A DNA stretch of 10,284 nt from an uncultured Clostridiaceae bacterium. Lineage in GTDB: Bacteria > Bacillota > Clostridia > Lachnospirales > Lachnospiraceae. Positions 7,509-10,284 of this stretch are shown here, piece after piece. Positions within the stretch are counted from its first letter, which is position 1. Every line of letters starts with the position of its first letter. Made by a program: the position numbers and the translations under genes. The notes beneath the pieces are model-generated. The model had not been told where the DNA came from and ran no database searches. It worked only from the letters and a program-made list of their open reading frames with translations. Location: the NCBI GenBank assembly GCA_958441075.1, contig CAUCBQ010000072.1, positions 1 to 10,284 of the forward strand, read 5' to 3'.

Positions 7509-7952
7509 CTATTCTCTTGCCAGTATTTTCACATAATGGATTCCGTTCAGATTTTCAAGCTCCTCTATCATACCGGAAACATTTCCCGTATTTTCCCGTA
7601 TCTCCACACTGAGGGTCAGTGTAGCCACTCCGTTAACAGGAATACTCTGATGAATGGTCAGGATATTTGCCCGGTAAATAGCTACTACATGAAGAAGGTC
7701 GCTTAAAAGCCCCTGTTCATCGTCCATCTGTACCACCAGTGTGATCGTTTTTCCCTTCGTATTATCATAAAAGGGAAAAATATCGTCCTTGTACTTGTAG
7801 AAAGAGCTGCGGCTGATCCCCACCTTGTCAGTGGCTTCCTGCACCGTAATGGCACGTTCACTTTCAAGAAGCTTCTTCGCCTCTACCACCTTTAGAAGTA
7901 CCTCTGGAACAGCTTTCTGCTTCACCACAAAATACTTGCTTTTATCTTCCAT
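7509..7952 (-). CDS. pheB: ACT domain protein with N-terminal helix-turn-helix, PheB/UPF0735 type
   Basis: A 147-residue protein of the PheB (UPF0735) family. Residues about 34-56 (TVQEATDKVGISRSSFYKYKDDIFP) form a probable helix-turn-helix. Residues about 69-145 form an ACT domain with the ligand-loop sequence DDEQGLLSDLL at 77-87 and ANILTIHQ at 95-102. ACT domains bind amino acids such as Phe, Thr or Ser at subunit interfaces. The pairing of a DNA-binding-like helix bundle with an ACT domain, and its place directly before hom, suggest amino-acid-responsive control of hom; this is inference. The biochemical role of the family is not firmly established. The ribosome binding site is loose (AGGAAG about 11 nt upstream of the ATG, within an AAGGAAGGAAG run). 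Confidence 0.88.
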   Translation of the reverse strand: MEDKSKYFVVKQKAVPEVLLKVVEAKKLLESERAITVQEATDKVGISRSSFYKYKDDIFPFYDNTKGKTITLVVQMDDEQGLLSDLLHVVAIYRANILTIHQSIPVNGVATLTLSVEIRENTGNVSGMIEELENLNGIHYVKILARE

Positions 7953-7992
7953 GTACTCTTGTTCTTCCTTCCTTTTTGTGTCCGTATCAGAT

Positions 7993-8004
7993 GTACATAT
8001 GTAC
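7993..8004. promoter_or_regulatory. 12-bp perfect palindrome near the pheB transcription start (candidate operator)
   Basis: GTACATATGTAC is perfectly self-complementary and lies about 5-16 nt after the expected pheB start, in the untranslated leader. It is in the position of a repressor site. No protein can be named from sequence alone, and an A/T-rich palindrome of this size can occur by chance. Confidence 0.35.
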
Positions 8005-8015
8005 CCATGTGGAAG

Positions 8016-8044
8016 ATGGTATCATATTTTCCATGGAAATGCAA
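8016..8044 (-). promoter_or_regulatory. Promoter of the pheB-hom unit
   Basis: On the minus strand TTGCAT (8044-8039) and TACCAT (8021-8016) are 17 bp apart, with a TG one base before the -10 (extended -10). The start would fall near 8009, leaving a leader of about 57 nt. It lies between the prfB terminator and pheB, as expected for an independent unit. Confidence 0.7.
8028..8039. promoter_or_regulatory. 12-bp perfect palindrome inside the pheB promoter spacer (candidate operator)
   Basis: TTTCCATGGAAA is perfectly self-complementary. It fills most of the 17-bp spacer and touches the last base of the -35 box. A dimeric regulator bound here would exclude RNA polymerase. Its centre is 35 bp from the centre of the second palindrome (7993-8004), roughly three to three and a half helical turns; the two sequences are not alike. 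Confidence 0.4.
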
Positions 8045-8075
8045 CAGTTTTTCACAGGAATTTAGATGAAGTCAG

Positions 8076-8103
8076 AAAAAAGCCGGACCACAGCCCGGCT
8101 TTT
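8076..8103 (-). terminator. Intrinsic terminator of prfB
   Basis: A stem of AAAAGCCGG with CCGGCTTTT (8078-8086 with 8095-8103) and an 8-nt loop, followed on the minus strand by TTTTTTC. It begins about 20 bp after the prfB stop codon. The symmetric A/T flanks could also let it act on the plus strand, but no plus-strand gene precedes it. Confidence 0.88.
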
Positions 8104-8122
8104 CCAGTATTATTCTCAGTTT

Positions 8123-9260
8123 TTAATCTTCTGTGCGTGAATTTCGATCCGGACAGCCCAGGCTCATCCAGCGCAGATAAGCACTGATAAACGAATCCAG
8201 TCCGCCGTCTAATACGGCGTCTACATTGCCCGTTTCCTCTCCGGTACGCAGATCCTTTACCATGGTATAAGGCTGGAGCACATAGGAGCGAATCTGGCTT
8301 CCCCAGCCGTTGTCCTTTACATCTCCGCGTATCCCCGCTGCCTTTGCAGCCTGTTCTTCCTGGCGCAGCATATACAGCTTTGCCTTTAACATCTGCATAG
8401 CCTTATCCTTGTTCTGGAACTGAGACCGCTCATTCTGACAGGTTACCACAATTCCTGTGGGGTAATGGGTAATACGAATAGCAGAAGATGTTTTATTGAT
8501 ATGCTGTCCGCCGGCACCGCTGGACCGATAGGTATCGATGCGGATATCATCCGGATTAATTTCAATATCAATGTCCTCTTTAATATCCGGCATTACATCA
8601 CAGGAAACGAAGGATGTCTGGCGTTTTCCCGCTGCGTTGAAGGGCGAAATACGCACCAGACGATGGACTCCATGCTCCGAACGCAGATATCCGTATGCAT
8701 TATCTCCGCTGATCTGAATGGTAACAGACTTGATGCCCGCCTCGTCGCCATCCAGATAATCCAGCACCTCCAGCTTAAAGCCCTTTTTCTCCGCCCAACG
8801 GCAGTACATACGATACAGCATACTGCACCAGTCGCAGGACTCTGTACCTCCGGCACCTGCATTCAGACGCAGAATGGCATCATAGCTGTCGTATTCACCG
8901 GAAAGAAGGAGCTTCATGCGCATTTTTTCCAGTGTTTCTGTAAAATGATCCAGCATTTCCTGAATATCAGGAATCACAGAAGGGTCATTTTCCTCATAAC
9001 CCATCTGGATCATAACCTGAATATCCTCGTACTCCTGCTCCAGCTCACGGAAGGTTCCCACCTCATCCTTTAAATGCTTGGCTTCTCTCACCAGTCTGGT
9101 GGAGCGGTCCGGATCATCCCAGAAGTCCGGCTCCTCCATAGACCTGTCTAATTCGTTGATTCGTCTGACCTTGTTATCCAGGTCAAAGTGAATCCCTCAC
9201 TTCCACTAATGGTTTGTCATACGTTGATAACGTATATTTGAAATTATCTAACTCAACCAC
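8123..9260 (-). CDS. prfB: Peptide chain release factor 2, with programmed +1 frameshift
   Basis: Release factor 2 recognises UAA and UGA and triggers peptide release. The longest uninterrupted frame (from an ATG at 9139) lacks the N-terminus. The true gene starts at GTG 9260 (VVELDNFKY, initiator read as Met; GGTGA 4 nt upstream) and runs 25 codons to CTT TGA. It then shifts +1 so that GAC at 9184-9182 is the next codon (VRDSL then DLDNKVRRINELD), skipping base 9185. The product is 378 residues. With this reading the codon-recognition tripeptide SPF falls at 205-207 and the catalytic GGQ at 250-252, exactly as in Escherichia coli RF2, which supports both start and shift. Residue 246 is Ser, as in many bacteria. 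The gene follows secA after a 212-bp gap and ends at a terminator. Confidence 0.95.
9182..9198 (-). promoter_or_regulatory. RF2 programmed +1 frameshift site
   Basis: On the minus strand GAGGG (9198-9194) is followed by ATTCA, then the slippery CTT TGA C (9188-9182). The UGA is codon 26 of prfB. In the known mechanism, slow UGA reading when RF2 is scarce lets tRNA-Leu slip from CUU to UUU, giving autoregulation. The internal SD-like GAGGG is 5 nt from CUU, against 3 nt in Escherichia coli, so stimulation may be weaker or use another register. Confidence 0.93.
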
Positions 9261-9293
9261 AGCTTCACCCGCTTTCTTTTTATATTTTAATGA

Positions 9294-9444
9294 TAACTAT
9301 TCAGGACGGCGGGAGAACTGGCAGAAAAATCCGTGTTAAGCTTGCTTGTAAGCGGATTTTCCAGACAGTTCTCACATCGGAGGAATCTCCGATGCTTCTT
9401 GTTCGGCTTTGCCGGACAAGAAGATGCCCAGTTCTGAATAGTTA
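9294..9444. repeat. 151-bp structured element with 11-bp terminal inverted repeats and three internal hairpins
   Basis: The ends TAACTATTCAG (9294-9304) and CTGAATAGTTA (9434-9444) are perfect inverted copies. Inside are three hairpins. The first is a 20-bp stem with 3 mismatches (9314-9333 with 9353-9372). The second is a perfect 8-bp stem CATCGGAG / CTCCGATG (9375-9382 with 9387-9394). The third is a 13-bp stem with one wobble and a TTT loop (9395-9407 with 9411-9423). AGAACTGG at 9314-9321 can instead pair with CCAGTTCT at 9428-9435. No coding capacity and no convincing target-site duplication is seen. It looks like a non-autonomous (MITE-like) or REP-like intergenic repeat. An RNA role in the secA-prfB transcript is possible. 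It occupies most of the secA-prfB gap, ending 33 bp before the prfB start codon. Confidence 0.75.
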
Positions 9445-9472
9445 CTTTTGATGATTTATAAATGACTGCGCA

Positions 9473-10284
9473 CTATTTAATACGTCCGCAGCACTGCTTA
9501 TACTTTTTGCCGGAACCGCAGGGACACGGATCGTTTGGATAAACCTTCTGCTCTGCCCGTTTCTTAGGCGCCGCAGGAGCTGCATCCTTATTGGTACCCG
9601 TTACCTTAGCCGCAGGCTCTCTCTCTACCTTCTGCTCTACACGGATATGGAACAGAATGCGGACAGTTTCCTCCTGGATGGAGGCCATCATAGCCTCATA
9701 CATCTCATAGCCCTGCATCTTATACTCTACAACCGGATCTCTCTGACCGTACGCCTGAAGGCCAATGCCCTCACGGAGTGCATCCATATCATCCAGATGG
9801 GCCATCCACTTGTTATCAATTACTTTCAGGAGGATCACCCGCTCGATCTCACGAATCTGCTCTGCATCAGGGTATTCTGCCTCTTTTGTCTCATAAAGCT
9901 TAATGGCAGCTTCTTTAATGCTGTGCTTTAATTCATTTTTCTTCATGGACTTCTTCTGTTCATCTGTAAGCATCACCGGCTTTAAGGGAATCACCGGAAG
10001 AAGAAGGCTGTTTAATTCCTTTAAATCCCATTTATCAGGAGTCTGGTCATCTGCAATGGACATATCCACAGCATTTTCCACGATCTCTGTAATCATCTTC
10101 AGAATCAGATCGCGCATATTGTCGCCGTCCAGTACCTTGCGGCGTTCCTGATAGATAACCTCTCTCTGCTCGTTATTTACTTCATCAAACTTTAACAGCT
10201 GCTCACGGATACCGTAGTTATTTCCCTCGATCTTCATCTGTGCCTTCTCAATGGCATTGGACAGCATCTTATGCTCAATCTGCT
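9473..10284 (-). CDS. secA: Protein translocase ATPase SecA, C-terminal part
   Basis: The last 270 or so residues of SecA, cut by the right window edge. SecA drives preproteins through the SecYEG channel using ATP. The helical scaffold and wing region is recognisable: AIEKAQMKIEGNNYGIREQLLKFDEV near the window edge, then VILLKVIDNKWMAHLDDMDALREGIGLQAYGQRDPVVEYK. The C-terminus carries the zinc-binding SEC-C motif with cysteines in CPCGSGKKYKQCC, followed by GRIK and the stop. The motor domains with the Walker motifs lie outside the window. The linker before the SEC-C motif is Ala/Lys-rich (about 20 residues), which is normal. The frame remains open to the edge, so the ATG at 10267 is internal, not the start. 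No hairpin with a U-tract follows the stop, so readthrough into prfB is plausible. Confidence 0.96.
   Translation of the reverse strand, partial: QIEHKMLSNAIEKAQMKIEGNNYGIREQLLKFDEVNNEQREVIYQERRKVLDGDNMRDLILKMITEIVENAVDMSIADDQTPDKWDLKELNSLLLPVIPLKPVMLTDEQKKSMKKNELKHSIKEAAIKLYETKEAEYPDAEQIREIERVILLKVIDNKWMAHLDDMDALREGIGLQAYGQRDPVVEYKMQGYEMYEAMMASIQEETVRILFHIRVEQKVEREPAAKVTGTNKDAAPAAPKKRAEQKVYPNDPCPCGSGKKYKQCCGRIK

Noticed and set aside
7953..8122. T-box or amino-acid riboswitch in the pheB leader
   Set aside because: The leader is only about 57 nt, and no T-box sequence or antiterminator-like structure was seen; the hairpin at 8076-8103 lies upstream of the promoter and belongs to prfB.
8465..9073. 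202-codon plus-strand open frame opposite prfB
   Set aside because: Antisense shadow of a well-conserved gene; low-complexity, hydrophobic and cysteine-rich translation with no family resemblance.
9139..9185. In-frame UGA in prfB as a sequencing error or pseudogene
   Set aside because: The CTT TGA C context at codon 26 with an SD-like element is the conserved RF2 recoding site, and both flanking frames encode RF2 sequence.

Overview
The window looks like chromosomal core sequence from a low-to-mid GC Gram-positive anaerobe of the class Clostridia, most likely Lachnospiraceae. This rests on protein character, strong AGGAGG-type ribosome binding sites, A/T-rich sigma-A promoters and the gene order. 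The family assignment is inference. All genes but one are on the minus strand, so the window is described from its right end to its left end. No mobile element gene, CRISPR array, rRNA or tRNA was seen.

Right part (10284 to 8076): the C-terminal third of secA (preprotein translocase ATPase), then a 151-bp multi-hairpin element bounded by 11-bp inverted repeats. Next comes prfB (release factor 2), closed by an intrinsic terminator. prfB is only intact if read through a programmed +1 frameshift at an in-frame UGA at codon 26. It starts at a GTG at 9260, well upstream of the longest open frame.

Middle (8044 to 6152): a pheB-like HTH/ACT regulatory protein and hom (homoserine dehydrogenase) form a two-gene unit. 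Its promoter carries two perfect 12-bp palindromes, one inside the -35/-10 spacer and one near the transcription start. A strong bidirectional terminator separates hom from the only plus-strand gene, a small three-helix membrane protein resembling DUF4190 proteins. That gene is expressed from its own promoter, divergent from the tex promoter.

Left part (5609 to 1): tex (RNA-binding S1 protein), tsaE, tsaB and rimI form a tightly packed operon with overlapping or near-overlapping ends, closed by a terminator-like hairpin. A small four-cysteine protein follows. A new promoter then drives rnz (RNase Z) and tsaD, whose first 88 codons are in the window. TsaB, TsaD and TsaE jointly make N6-threonylcarbamoyladenosine (t6A) on ANN-decoding tRNAs, and RNase Z matures tRNA 3' ends, so this half is largely a tRNA-maturation locus. 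The window as a whole is dominated by translation, tRNA and secretion housekeeping genes. The less ordinary parts are the prfB recoding site, the structured repeat upstream of it, the palindromic pheB promoter and the unassigned small zinc-ribbon gene.
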